From positions 177,711-241,710 of the forward strand of contig NZ_JNYZ01000008.1 of assembly GCF_000717335.1 (NCBI RefSeq): 64,000 nucleotides of DNA. Reading direction: 5' to 3'. This DNA is from Amycolatopsis jejuensis (GTDB lineage Bacteria > Actinomycetota > Actinomycetes > Mycobacteriales > Pseudonocardiaceae). Numbering within the stretch: the first letter of the stretch is position 1; each line of letters opens with the position of its first letter. Below are positions 1 through 8,492 of the stretch, in pieces. The notes below the pieces were generated by a model. That model had not been told where the DNA came from, did no database searches, and was given only the letters and a program-made list of their open reading frames with translations. The position numbers were made by a program, and so were the translations under genes.

Positions 1-1662
1 GGCGCCCGCGGCGGAACTGCCGCCGACCTCGACGCGCTCGTGTCGCTGGTCCTGCGGATCGGCGGCGACGACGGCTTGCTCGCTTCTCTCCCACCGGAGA
101 TAACCGAGGTCGACCTCAACCCGGTCATCGTCACCTCCGAGCACGCCATCGCAGTAGATGCGCGGCTCGTCCGGTCCAGTATCGAAGAGGAACCGGCCGC
201 CCGGAAACCCCGGCCGCACAGCGACTTCGGCCGTCTGTTCCGCCCGCGCACGATCGCGGTGCTGGGCGCCAGCGCAACCGGGACGAACCTCGCGAACCGG
301 TACCTCGCCGACCTGCAGGCCTCCGGTTTCCCCGGCAAGCTGGTCCCGGTCCACCCGTCCGCCGACCGGATCGAGGGCCTGCCGGCCTGCCGGTCCCTGC
401 GCGAGGCGGGACCGATCGACTACGCCTACGTGGCGCTCCCGGCCAAGGTCGTCCCCGACGCGCTCGACGCGGCCCCGGGCACGGTCGCGTTCGCCCAGGT
501 GGTCAGCAGTGGTTTCGGCGAGGTCCCCGAAGGCGTGGAACTCGAACGGGACCTGGTGGCCCGGATGGCCGCGCAGGGCACCCGCGTGCTCGGCCCGAAC
601 TGCCTCGGCATGCACAGCTCCGCCGCGCGCGTCAGCTTCATCCCGGACCCGCCGCTGCAGCCCGGCCGCATCGCGGTGGTGTCGCAGAGCGGCGGGCTGA
701 GCGTCGACATCCTGCGGCTCGGCGAGGCCCGCGGGCTCGCGTTCCACAGCGTGACCAGTATCGGCAATTCGTCCGATGTGGACGCGGCAGAGCTGGTCGG
801 GCACCTCCTCGGCGACCCGGACGTCGACGTCATCGGGCTGTACCTGGAGTCGCTCGCCGCCGGGAAAGCAGTCCTCGACCTGTCGCGGGATCTGGGCAAA
901 CCGGTCGTCCTGCTCGCCGGAGGCCGTACTGCCGCCGGTTCGCGGGCGGCGACCAGCCACACCGGCGCGCTGACCGGCAACCACCGGCTGTGGCCCGCGT
1001 TGTGCCGCCAAGCCGGGATCGCGCTCGCCGACTCGCTCGAGGAATTCCTCGACGTCCTGCTGACCTTCGACACCGTCCGGCTCGACGGACCCCCGCCGGA
1101 AACCCGCGACGCGGTGCTGTTCGGCAACGGCGGCGGCGCGAGCGTACTGGCCACAGATGCCTTGGCGCGCCACGGGTTTTCCGTTCCACCGCTGCCGGAC
1201 CAGACCGTCGCGCGGATCGAGGCACTCGGTCTCCCGCCGGGCAACGGGCTCGCCAACCCGATCGACACCCCCGCAGGCACCCTTGCGGTGGGCGGCGGCA
1301 CCGTCGCCGGTGACGTCCTGACGCTCGTGCTGGAATCGGCGTCGCCGTCGATCCTCATCACGCACCTCAACGTCGGCATCATCCAGCGGAATCTCGCGCA
1401 GCAGTACGGCGACGTCACCGGCACGATCATCGCCAGCATCGCCGGCGCGCCCGCGAACGGCACCCAGCAGTTCCTCGTGCTGAAGGGTGACGGCCGTCCG
1501 GACATGGCCGACGCCATCGCCGGGTACACCCGCCAGGCGCAGCTGCTCGGCCTGCCGGTGTTCGGCACGGTCGACGAAGCCGGCCGGGTCGCCAGGGCAC
1601 TGCTCGACTTCCAGCACCGCCGCGCCACCACCGCCTCGACCGGAAAGGCCACCCAGCCATGA
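1..1662 (+). CDS. ADP-forming acyl-CoA synthetase-like protein, 5' end outside window
   Basis: The frame is open to base 1, so the N-terminus is missing; 553 residues are visible. The first 60 residues are the end of an ATP-grasp domain (EVDLNPV, residues 36-42). They are followed by a CoA-binding Rossmann domain (TIAVLGAS, about residue 84) and succinyl-CoA-synthetase-like domains carrying GPNCLGMHS (about 198), SQSGGLS (about 229) and SHTGAL (about 319), whose His is a candidate phosphate carrier. Members of this family activate an organic acid to its CoA thioester using ATP, releasing ADP and phosphate. The ATP-grasp part precedes the CoA-binding part, an order found in fused acyl-CoA synthetases of actinobacteria. 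Its stop overlaps the start of the carboxyltransferase (ATGA), so the product acyl-CoA is probably carboxylated next. The substrate is not readable from sequence. Confidence 0.85.
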   Translation, partial: GARGGTAADLDALVSLVLRIGGDDGLLASLPPEITEVDLNPVIVTSEHAIAVDARLVRSSIEEEPAARKPRPHSDFGRLFRPRTIAVLGASATGTNLANRYLADLQASGFPGKLVPVHPSADRIEGLPACRSLREAGPIDYAYVALPAKVVPDALDAAPGTVAFAQVVSSGFGEVPEGVELERDLVARMAAQGTRVLGPNCLGMHSSAARVSFIPDPPLQPGRIAVVSQSGGLSVDILRLGEARGLAFHSVTSIGNSSDVDAAELVGHLLGDPDVDVIGLYLESLAAGKAVLDLSRDLGKPVVLLAGGRTAAGSRAATSHTGALTGNHRLWPALCRQAGIALADSLEEFLDVLLTFDTVRLDGPPPETRDAVLFGNGGGASVLATDALARHGFSVPPLPDQTVARIEALGLPPGNGLANPIDTPAGTLAVGGGTVAGDVLTLVLESASPSILITHLNVGIIQRNLAQQYGDVTGTIIASIAGAPANGTQQFLVLKGDGRPDMADAIAGYTRQAQLLGLPVFGTVDEAGRVARALLDFQHRRATTASTGKATQP

Positions 1663-3188
1663 CCATCGACCACGAGCTCCGGCACAAGGAGCGGCGCGCG
1701 CACGCCCTCGCGATGGGCGGCGAACGCAAGCTGGCCGCCCGGGCCGAACGGGGCGAGCTCAACGCCCGCGAACGCGTCGCCCGGCTCTTCGACGAGGACA
1801 CCTTCCGCGAGATGGGTCTCTTCGCGACCTCGAACATCGACGCCGACCAGCACGTCACCCCCGCCGACGGCAAGGTCACCGGCACCGGTTGCGTCGACGG
1901 CAGGCGCGCCGGGGTGATCGCATACGACTTCACCGTCAAGGGCGCGTCCTCGGGCGCGGTCAGCAACAAGAAGATGGGCCACCTCAAGGATCTCACCGCG
2001 CGCCGCGGCATTCCGCTGGTGTACCTCGCCGAGTCCACCGGGGTGCGGATGCCCGATGTCATGGGCGGCACCGGGCTCGGGAACGCCAACGACCGCACGC
2101 GGTTCCTGCGCCGCCGCACCAATCCGTGGGTCTCGGCAGCCTTCGGGTACTCCTTCGGCTCGGCTGCCTGGCACACCGTGAGCTCCGATTTCGCGGTGCT
2201 GCGCAAGGGCGCGGTGATGGCGGTGTCCAGCCCGCAGCTCGTGAGCCGGGCGACCGGACAGCAGGTCGACGGCCAGGAGCTCGGCGGCTGGAAGCTGCAC
2301 TCCGAGGTCACCGGGTTCGCCGACGCGGTCGCCGACACCGACGAGGAGGCGATCGACCTCCTGCGGCGGTTCCTGAGCTATCTGCCCGCACACAACGGTG
2401 AAGCGCCGCCGGTCGCGCCGGTGCCCGCGGGCTCGGCCGGGCGCGGAGACCAGCTGCACTCGCTGGTCCCGCTGGAACGCACGAAGGTGTACGACGTGCG
2501 CAAGGTGATCGAGGTGATCGCGGACCTCGGCAGCGTGTTCCCGGTCAAGGAACGCTTCGGCAAGTCGCTGGTGACCTCGCTGTGCCGGATCGGCGGCCAG
2601 TCCGTCGGGATCATCGCGAACAACCCGATGTTCAAGGGCGGGGCGATCGACGCGGCCGCCTGCGCCAAGGCGACGAGCTTCATCGTGCTGTGCGATTCGT
2701 ACAACATCCCGCTCGTGTTCCTCGTCGACCAGCCCGGCTTCCTGATCGGGCCGGACGGCGAGCGCAGCGGCATCGTCGGCAAGGTCATCAACTGGATGAA
2801 CGCCCTGTCGCTCGCGACCGTGCCGAAGGTGACGGTGATGCTGCGCAAGAACTACGGGCAGGGCTACGTGAACATGGGCGGCGCCTGGACCACCGACGCG
2901 ATGGCCGCGTGGTGGACCGCCGAGGTGAGCTTCATGGACCCGCGCTCGGCCGTCGGGGTGGTGCACGGGATCGACCCGGCCACCGAACCGGAGCTCTACG
3001 AACGGCGGCTGGCCGAAATGGCCAAGGAGTCGACCGGGTACGACGTCGCCCGCGTCTACGGCGTGCAGGACGTCATCGACCCCGCGGGGACCCGGGAGTT
3101 CATCCTCGGCGCGCTCGAGGACAACGCGCTGGCCCGCACCGGCGGCGTCGGCGAGCACCACCTCAGCACCTGGCCCACGAGTTACTAG
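1659..3188 (+). CDS. Acyl-CoA carboxylase carboxyltransferase (beta) subunit
   Basis: This 509-residue protein has the two-lobed carboxyltransferase fold of propionyl-/methylcrotonyl-type carboxylases. The N-terminal lobe has the family start (LNARERVARLFDE) and a CoA-binding region (YDFTVKGASSGA). The C-terminal lobe contains IGGQSVGIIANNPMFKGG and VDQPGFLIGPDGE, where acyl-CoA and biotin meet, then a GGAWTTDAM segment. It transfers CO2 from carboxybiotin to an acyl-CoA. Length matches the usual 510-540 residues. The ATG overlaps the preceding stop by 4 bp, and the biotin carboxylase starts 10 bp downstream, so the three carboxylase genes form one transcript. Separate BC and BCCP genes are less common in actinobacteria, where BC and BCCP are often fused. 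Confidence 0.92.
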   Translation: MTIDHELRHKERRAHALAMGGERKLAARAERGELNARERVARLFDEDTFREMGLFATSNIDADQHVTPADGKVTGTGCVDGRRAGVIAYDFTVKGASSGAVSNKKMGHLKDLTARRGIPLVYLAESTGVRMPDVMGGTGLGNANDRTRFLRRRTNPWVSAAFGYSFGSAAWHTVSSDFAVLRKGAVMAVSSPQLVSRATGQQVDGQELGGWKLHSEVTGFADAVADTDEEAIDLLRRFLSYLPAHNGEAPPVAPVPAGSAGRGDQLHSLVPLERTKVYDVRKVIEVIADLGSVFPVKERFGKSLVTSLCRIGGQSVGIIANNPMFKGGAIDAAACAKATSFIVLCDSYNIPLVFLVDQPGFLIGPDGERSGIVGKVINWMNALSLATVPKVTVMLRKNYGQGYVNMGGAWTTDAMAAWWTAEVSFMDPRSAVGVVHGIDPATEPELYERRLAEMAKESTGYDVARVYGVQDVIDPAGTREFILGALEDNALARTGGVGEHHLSTWPTSY

Positions 3189-3198
3189 GCGGACGCGG

Positions 3199-4566
3199 AT
3201 GAACCAGCCCTTCCCCCGGCGGCTGCTCGTCGCCAACCGCGGCGAGATCGCCCGCCGGATCATCCGGACGGCGCGGCGGCTCGACGTCGAGACCGTCGCG
3301 ATCCAACACCAGGTCGACGCAGAACTCCCCTACGTCGCCGAAGCGGACTTCGCCCGGGAGATCACCGGCGAACAGCCCGTGGGTGCTTACCTGGACATCG
3401 AGCAGATCGTCGCGGTCGCCCGCGACTCCGGTGCCGACGCAGTCCACCCGGGTTACGGGTTCCTCGCCGAGAACGCCGGATTCGCCCGCGCGGTCGAGGC
3501 GGCCGGGCTGATCTGGGTCGGGCCGTCCCCTGACGCGATCACCGCGATGGGCGACAAGGTCGAGGCCCGCAATCGCGTTGCGGCCGCGGGAGTCCCGATC
3601 AGCGGGGGCGCCGGCGCCGCGTTGTCCGATGTGGACGAAGCGGTGCGCGAGGCCTGGCAGATCGGGTACCCGGTGATGCTGAAGGCGGCCGGGGGCGGGG
3701 GCGGCATCGGCATGACCATTGCCCGCGACGCGGACGCGGTCCGCCGGGAATTCGAGCGGACCAAGGCCATCGCGGCCCGCAGCTTCGGGTCCGACCGGGT
3801 GTTCCTCGAACGGTTCGTCGAATCGGCGCGGCACATCGAGGTCCAGGTCCTCGGCCTGGCCGACGGCACCGTTCTGGCGCTCGGCGAACGGGACTGCTCG
3901 GTCCAGCGCCGCAACCAGAAGCTCGTCGAGGAGGCACCCGCGCTCGGCCTCGCTCCCGCGGTGCGTCAACGGCTGTCCGAAGCAGCCACGAACGCGGCCC
4001 GCGCGGTGGGCTACCGCAACGCCGGCACGGTCGAGTTCCTCGTCGACGCGCGGACGCAGGAGTTCGTGTTCCTGGAGATGAACACCCGGATCCAGGTCGA
4101 GCATCCGGTGACCGAGCTGACCCACGGCGTCGACCTCGTCGAACAGCAGCTGAGCATTGCCGCTACCGGGTCGGTCACGCCAGGGTTCGCGCCGCGGCGG
4201 CACGGGCACGCGATCGAGTTCCGGCTCTGCGCCGAGGATCCGGTGCGCTTCTTCCCGAGCCCGGGTCCGATCGAGCAGTGGGAGGAGCCGAGCGGCGACG
4301 GGATCCGGGTCGACTCCGGGTACCGCGCGGGGCTGGCCATCACGCCGCATTTCGATTCGCTGCTCGCGAAGATCTGCGTGTTCGGCGAGACCCGCGAAGC
4401 GGCGCTCGCACGGGCGCGGGAGGCACTGGACGGCTTCACCGCCGGTCCGCTGCGCACGAACCTGCCGTTCCTGCGCGAGCTGGTGGACCGCCCCGAGTTC
4501 ACCGCGGGCGGGTACGACACGGGCATCGTCGCGGCGGTCACCTCCGCGGCGCCGACACGGAGGTAG
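3199..4566 (+). CDS. Biotin carboxylase subunit of acyl-CoA carboxylase
   Basis: This 455-residue protein covers a complete biotin carboxylase. It has the N-terminal domain (LLVANRGEIARRIIRTARRL, residues 9-28), an ATP-grasp domain with a glycine-rich loop (KAAGGGGGIGM, from about residue 162), and the catalytic EMNTRIQVEHPVTE segment (from about 293). The biotin carboxylase C-terminal domain follows, with RLCAEDP and FDSLLAK. The enzyme carboxylates the biotin of the carrier protein using ATP and bicarbonate. It ends after the BC domain with no biotinyl domain; that domain is the separate gene 4 bp downstream. It sits between the CT and BCCP genes in the same operon. Confidence 0.93.
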   Translation: MNQPFPRRLLVANRGEIARRIIRTARRLDVETVAIQHQVDAELPYVAEADFAREITGEQPVGAYLDIEQIVAVARDSGADAVHPGYGFLAENAGFARAVEAAGLIWVGPSPDAITAMGDKVEARNRVAAAGVPISGGAGAALSDVDEAVREAWQIGYPVMLKAAGGGGGIGMTIARDADAVRREFERTKAIAARSFGSDRVFLERFVESARHIEVQVLGLADGTVLALGERDCSVQRRNQKLVEEAPALGLAPAVRQRLSEAATNAARAVGYRNAGTVEFLVDARTQEFVFLEMNTRIQVEHPVTELTHGVDLVEQQLSIAATGSVTPGFAPRRHGHAIEFRLCAEDPVRFFPSPGPIEQWEEPSGDGIRVDSGYRAGLAITPHFDSLLAKICVFGETREAALARAREALDGFTAGPLRTNLPFLRELVDRPEFTAGGYDTGIVAAVTSAAPTRR

Positions 4567-4570
4567 CACG

Positions 4571-4792
4571 ATGGCCGAAACGATCAACGCCGACATGGGC
4601 GCGAACGTCTGGAAGGTCCTCGTGGCCGCGGGCGATCCGGTCGAACCCGACACCACGATCGTGGTACTGGAGTCGATGAAGATGGAGATCCCCGTCCTCG
4701 CCGAGTACGCCGGTTCGGTCACCGCCGTGCACGTCACCGAGGGATCGGCGGTGCAGGCCGGCGACCCGCTCGTCGACATCGAAGAGCCGTAG
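4571..4792 (+). CDS. Biotin carboxyl carrier protein (stand-alone biotinyl domain)
   Basis: This gene encodes only 73 residues, the size of a bare biotinyl domain. The biotinylation motif ESMKME is present, with Lys37 as the modified residue, and the flanking beta-hammerhead pattern (TTIVVLESMKMEIPVLAEYA) is complete. It carries carboxybiotin between the upstream biotin carboxylase and carboxyltransferase. The ATG lies 4 bp after the biotin carboxylase stop. Biotin itself could be supplied by the bioB-bioF pair 12 kb downstream in the same window. Confidence 0.92.
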   Translation: MAETINADMGANVWKVLVAAGDPVEPDTTIVVLESMKMEIPVLAEYAGSVTAVHVTEGSAVQAGDPLVDIEEP

Positions 4793-4823
4793 GAAACGGA
4801 CCACCGAAAGGAAAGGGCGGGCA

Positions 4824-5018
4824 ATGAAGCTCACCGTGGACGCGGGCAAATGCTGTGGCTCGGGGCAGTGTGTCCTGGCCGCGCCGGAGTTCTTCGACCA
4901 GGACGACGACGGCATCGTGGTCCTGCTGGCCGAGGAGGTCGGCGAAGCCGCGGCCGGGGACGTCGAGGAGGCCGTGTTCTCCTGCCCCACCGCCGCCATC
5001 GAGATCGCCGGGCCGTGA
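4824..5018 (+). CDS. Small 3Fe-4S ferredoxin
   Basis: This is a 64-residue ferredoxin. Cysteines at positions 10, 16 and 54 (KCCGSGQC and CPTAAI) fit a 3Fe-4S cluster of the actinomycete P450-partner type; Cys11 lies in the position where 4Fe-4S members carry another ligand pattern. GAAAGG upstream is a plausible ribosome site. The reductase start codon overlaps its stop (GTGA), so ferredoxin and reductase are translationally coupled. Such pairs feed electrons to cytochrome P450s or Rieske oxygenases; none lies downstream, so the terminal oxygenase may be upstream of the window. Confidence 0.9.
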   Translation: MKLTVDAGKCCGSGQCVLAAPEFFDQDDDGIVVLLAEEVGEAAAGDVEEAVFSCPTAAIEIAGP

Positions 5019-6190
5019 CAGCCGTGGCTCCGGTCCGCCGGGTCGTGATCGCCGGTGCGGGACAAGGCGGCGTGCACACGGCCGCGTCCCTGCGGCGGCT
5101 GGGGTACGACGGCGACCTGACGCTGGTCAGCGCCGAACCGTCGCTGCCTTACCAGCGCCCGCCGCTGTCCAAGACGTTCCTCCGCGACCCGGACCCGGCG
5201 CACATCGAGTTCCACGACCCGGCGCACTACGCCTCGCTCGGTATCGAGCTGGTGCTCGGCGATCCGGTGTCCATTGTGGACCGTCCGGCCCGGGAGATCG
5301 CGCTGGGGTCCGGCCGGGTCGTGCCGTACGACCATCTCGTGCTGGCCACCGGTGCCCATCCGCGCCGGATCACCGGCCTGCAGTGCCTGCGCAACGTCTT
5401 CCACCTGCACGACCGCGATTCCTCGGTGGCGTTGGGGGCACAGCTGCGCGAGGCCCGGTCGATGCTGCTGGTGGGTGGAGGGTTCGTCGGGCTGGAGATC
5501 GCCTCGGCTGCGGTGGACCTCGGCTGCGCGGTCACCGTGGTGGAACAGCTGCCGTCGATCCTGGCGCACGCGGTGCCGCCGCAGGTCGCGGATTTCCTGT
5601 ACCGGCGCCACCGCGCGCGTGGTGTCCGGTTCCACCTGCAGCGCTCGGTGTCCGCCTTCGCCGTGCGTGGTGACCGGCTCGACTCGGTCACCACGGACGA
5701 CGGCACGCAGATCGCGGCGGACGTCGTGGTCGTCGGCATCGGATCGGTGCCGTCCACCGCGCTCGCCGCGCAGGCCGGGCTGCCGGTCGATGGCGGGATC
5801 GTGGTCGACGACCGGTTGCGGACCGAAGACCCGCACGTCAGCGCCATCGGCGACGGCATCCGGTTCCCGCTCGACGGCGCTCCCGTGCGGCTCACCTCCG
5901 TGCAGCACGCCATGGACTCGGCCCGGCACGCCGCGACGCAGATCCTCGGCGGCGACGGCGCGTACCGGCCGGTCCCCTGGTTCTGGACCGACCAGGCCGG
6001 GGTGAAGGTGCAGATGGCCGGGATGCCCAGCGCTCCGCACGACCGTACCGAGATCAGCACCGGGCCGTCCGGGACGTTCGCCGTCCGCCACTACCAGGGT
6101 GACCGCTTCGTCGGCGGCGCCACCGTGGGGATGCCCCGCGAACACGTCGCCATGCGGCGGGACCTGGCCGCCGTGCCTGCCGTCCCCTGA
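5015..6190 (+). CDS. FAD-dependent ferredoxin reductase
   Basis: The GTG start at 5015 is chosen because it overlaps the ferredoxin stop and places the FAD-binding GAGQGG motif close to the N-terminus; the open frame extends upstream only as an overlap with the ferredoxin. The 391-residue product has an FAD dinucleotide fold, the family marker YQRPPLSK, a second dinucleotide fold (VGGGFVGLEIA) for NAD(P)H, and AIGDG for FAD. It belongs to the rubredoxin/putidaredoxin-reductase-like family and would pass electrons from NAD(P)H to the adjacent ferredoxin. A paralogue is encoded at 26485. Confidence 0.9.
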   Translation: MTAVAPVRRVVIAGAGQGGVHTAASLRRLGYDGDLTLVSAEPSLPYQRPPLSKTFLRDPDPAHIEFHDPAHYASLGIELVLGDPVSIVDRPAREIALGSGRVVPYDHLVLATGAHPRRITGLQCLRNVFHLHDRDSSVALGAQLREARSMLLVGGGFVGLEIASAAVDLGCAVTVVEQLPSILAHAVPPQVADFLYRRHRARGVRFHLQRSVSAFAVRGDRLDSVTTDDGTQIAADVVVVGIGSVPSTALAAQAGLPVDGGIVVDDRLRTEDPHVSAIGDGIRFPLDGAPVRLTSVQHAMDSARHAATQILGGDGAYRPVPWFWTDQAGVKVQMAGMPSAPHDRTEISTGPSGTFAVRHYQGDRFVGGATVGMPREHVAMRRDLAAVPAVP

Positions 6191-6223
6191 CCCTCGCTTA
6201 CGCTGCCACGAAAGGAAAAGCCC

Positions 6224-7330
6224 ATGCGCCCCACCATCACCGAGGTCCGCACCAGCCGCCGTACCGTGCTCCGGATGGCCGGGGCCTCCCTGCTCGCGGC
6301 CGGAGCGGGCGGACTGCTCGCCGCGTGCGGAGACGGTCCCTCGTCGGCGACCTCCGGCAGCGCCAAGGGCGCCGCGGCGCACCCGACGCCGTTCCGCGTC
6401 GCGACCGCACCGGGCGACAACTACTTCATCGACGCGGTGAACCTCGACCAGAAGCAGTACGGCAAGTACAACCTCGAGGTGCCGAAGTTCCTGTACCCGT
6501 CCAGCGGCGTCCAGGGCATGCAGCTGCAGACCGCCGGTCAGATCGACGGGCAGATGCAGGACACCCTCCTCACGATGACCACCTTCGCCAACTCGCGGCC
6601 CGGGGAACGCCCGGTGATCATCGGGATGCGGATCCCGGAGACGACGTACTCGATCGTCGTCGGCAAGGGCAACTGGCCCGCCGATTCCGCGAGCTTCGCC
6701 GAGAAAATGGCCGCGCTCAAGGGAAAGACCATCGGCGTGACCGCCATCGGCGCCGGTGCGGACAAGCAGCTGCGGCTCGCACTGCACCAGGGCGGCCTGA
6801 CCGACAGCGACGTCACCCCGCTCGCCGTCGGCCAGACGACACCGGCGATCGCGCAGATGAACGCGGGCAAGATCGACGCGTATGTCGGCATCACGTACGC
6901 GACGGCCCGGCTGATGGCCGCCCAGACCGGCGGCCGGGTCCTGATCGACTTCACCTCCGCCGGGGTGCCCGACCTGCTGAGCAAACAGCAGGTCGACGTC
7001 CTCATCGCGCGCGAGGAGTACGCCAAGTCCAACGCCGACGCGTGCAAAGCGTGGCTCGCCGCCCAGTGGGAGGCGAAGGACTGGATCCTCGCCAACCGGG
7101 ACCAGGCCGCGGAACTGCTGAACAAGGGCAGCTTCGACGGCCGCGGCCTGGACGTCTCGAAGCAGTACATCCAGCACTTCAGCGACACCGTGGTACCGAA
7201 GCTGCAGCCCCAGTGGAAGGTCACGAAGGAAGCGATCGACCTGATGATCAAGGTGGCCACCCAGACCGGCGCGGCAGCCCCGGGACAGATCACGTACGAA
7301 ACCCTGGTGGCCGACTTCGCGCGGGCGTGA
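6224..7330 (+). CDS. ABC transporter substrate-binding lipoprotein (SsuA/NMT1-like), Tat-exported
   Basis: This 368-residue protein begins with a twin-arginine signal (SRRTVLRMAG) and a lipobox (LLAAC, Cys35), so it is exported folded and lipid-anchored. The mature part resembles periplasmic binding proteins of the nitrate/sulfonate/taurine and pyrimidine-precursor group (GKTIGVTAIGAGADKQLRLAL; DVTPLAVGQTTPAIAQMNAGKIDAY). Permease and ATPase genes are absent on either side, so it either works with distantly encoded partners or the remaining genes were lost. It ends the carboxylase/ferredoxin gene run, 33 bp after the reductase, suggesting uptake of that pathway's substrate. Confidence 0.85.
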   Translation: MRPTITEVRTSRRTVLRMAGASLLAAGAGGLLAACGDGPSSATSGSAKGAAAHPTPFRVATAPGDNYFIDAVNLDQKQYGKYNLEVPKFLYPSSGVQGMQLQTAGQIDGQMQDTLLTMTTFANSRPGERPVIIGMRIPETTYSIVVGKGNWPADSASFAEKMAALKGKTIGVTAIGAGADKQLRLALHQGGLTDSDVTPLAVGQTTPAIAQMNAGKIDAYVGITYATARLMAAQTGGRVLIDFTSAGVPDLLSKQQVDVLIAREEYAKSNADACKAWLAAQWEAKDWILANRDQAAELLNKGSFDGRGLDVSKQYIQHFSDTVVPKLQPQWKVTKEAIDLMIKVATQTGAAAPGQITYETLVADFARA

Positions 7331-7401
7331 TCCGGTTCGCTACGGTGGGCCACCTTCGATGACGCGCCGTCCAGTCGGGCGGAAGAGGTGGCCACGACCC
7401 G

Positions 7402-7620
7402 GTGCGATGGCTCGCGGCCGCGCTGGTGCTCGCCGCCGGTACGGTGCTGGCCGTCGTGCTGGGGACGCCGTTCATCGGTTCGTGGTCGGACCGCACGCGG
7501 GACACCGTCGAGGCGTTCAGCTGGGTTTCCGCCATCGGCACCCCGGCGATCGCGGTGACGGCGTGGGCGCTCAAGGGCCGCGCGACCTCGAAAGCACCCT
7601 CGACGGTAAAATCGCGCTGA
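7402..7620 (+). CDS. Small membrane protein, possibly truncated at its 3' end
   Basis: A GTG-started ORF of 72 residues with AGGTGG upstream. The sequence has a strong N-terminal hydrophobic helix (residues 3-22) and a second hydrophobic stretch (VSAIGTPAIAVTAWAL), with WSDRTRDTVEAF between them. The last residues, ATSKAPSTVKSR, are read from the DNA that in another frame begins the short-chain dehydrogenase. The C-terminus may therefore be an accident of a junction. No family recognised. Confidence 0.5.
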   Translation: MRWLAAALVLAAGTVLAVVLGTPFIGSWSDRTRDTVEAFSWVSAIGTPAIAVTAWALKGRATSKAPSTVKSR

Positions 7621-8348
7621 TCACCGGCGGCGAAAGCGGGATCGGCCTCGCCGCCGCCACGCTCTTCGTTGCCGAGGGTGCCCGCGTTCACCTGGTGGGG
7701 CTCGACGAGGTCAAGCTCAAGGAAGCGGCAGACCGGCTCGGTCCGGAAAACGCGCTGGCCTCGGTCGCCGATGTCGCGGACGAATCCGCAGTGTCCGCCG
7801 CCGTTTCCGCCGGAGTACCGCATTACGGCCATTACGACGTCGTCTTCAGCAATGCCGGAAACAGCGGGGAAATCGCCGAAATCCCGGACTACCCGTCGGA
7901 AGTTTTCGCGCGCACGCTGAACATCCACGTGCTGGGCGCATTCCACGTCCTCAAGCATGCCGTACCGCACATGCGCGACGGCGGCAGCGTGCTCATCACG
8001 TCCAGCGTCGTCGGGCTGATCGGCTTTCCCGGGCTGCCCGCGTACGTCGCGGCCAAGCACGGCCAGGTCGGCCTGATGCGGGCGGCGGCGAAGGAGCTCG
8101 CGCCCCGCCGGATCCGCGTGAACACGCTGCACCCAGGCCCGACGTCGACCGCGTTCCAGGACGACATCGAGATCCGCGCGACGGGCAAGGACCAGGCCGC
8201 CGCCGCGCGGGAGTTCGACGCCCTCATCCCGCTCGGGCGGCACACGACCACCGGCGAAATCGCCCGGGCAGCACTGTATCTGGCCTCGGACGCGTCAGCG
8301 ATGGTCACCGCGACGACGTTCGCCATCGACGGCGGCATGAGCGGGTAG
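7563..8348 (+). CDS. Short-chain dehydrogenase/reductase
   Basis: The product has a full SDR core: nucleotide-binding TGGESGIG near the N-terminus, NAGNSGE, the active-site serine segment (ITSSVVG), the YVAAK catalytic Tyr-Lys pair and a C-terminal family end (ATTFAIDGGMSG). It would be a cytoplasmic NAD(P)H-dependent oxidoreductase. There is no ATG near the expected start (LDGKIALITGG). GTG at 7563 gives 261 residues but lies inside the upstream ORF and has no clear ribosome site, so the true start is uncertain. The enzyme may depend on translation from the upstream ORF, or the 5' end may have been altered by a deletion. Confidence 0.8.
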   Translation: MGAQGPRDLESTLDGKIALITGGESGIGLAAATLFVAEGARVHLVGLDEVKLKEAADRLGPENALASVADVADESAVSAAVSAGVPHYGHYDVVFSNAGNSGEIAEIPDYPSEVFARTLNIHVLGAFHVLKHAVPHMRDGGSVLITSSVVGLIGFPGLPAYVAAKHGQVGLMRAAAKELAPRRIRVNTLHPGPTSTAFQDDIEIRATGKDQAAAAREFDALIPLGRHTTTGEIARAALYLASDASAMVTATTFAIDGGMSG

Positions 8349-8401
8349 GCAGCTTCGGACCGGATTTCCGGGCGCTTCGGAGAGGGCTGGCTTCCACGGT
8401 C

Positions 8402-8418
8402 GGACACTGCTAATGTCC
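8402..8418. promoter_or_regulatory. Candidate operator upstream of the 8493 operon
   Basis: GGACA and TGTCC form an inverted repeat around a 7-nt centre (CTGCTAA) within an AT-richer patch (CTAATG), about 75 bp before the next gene. No regulator gene lies beside it, so which protein binds is unknown. Confidence 0.3.
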
Positions 8419-8492
8419 AACTTTACCGGCACTGTCCTTTCGGGGTCACAGGGCCGGGTGAGTGTCCCGGCCAGCTCTCCCGATGAGGTCCC

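Noticed and set aside
426..3263. 945-residue minus-strand ORF opposite the carboxylase genes
   Set aside because: Composition is that of a high-GC antisense shadow; the plus strand encodes well-recognised proteins over the same bases.
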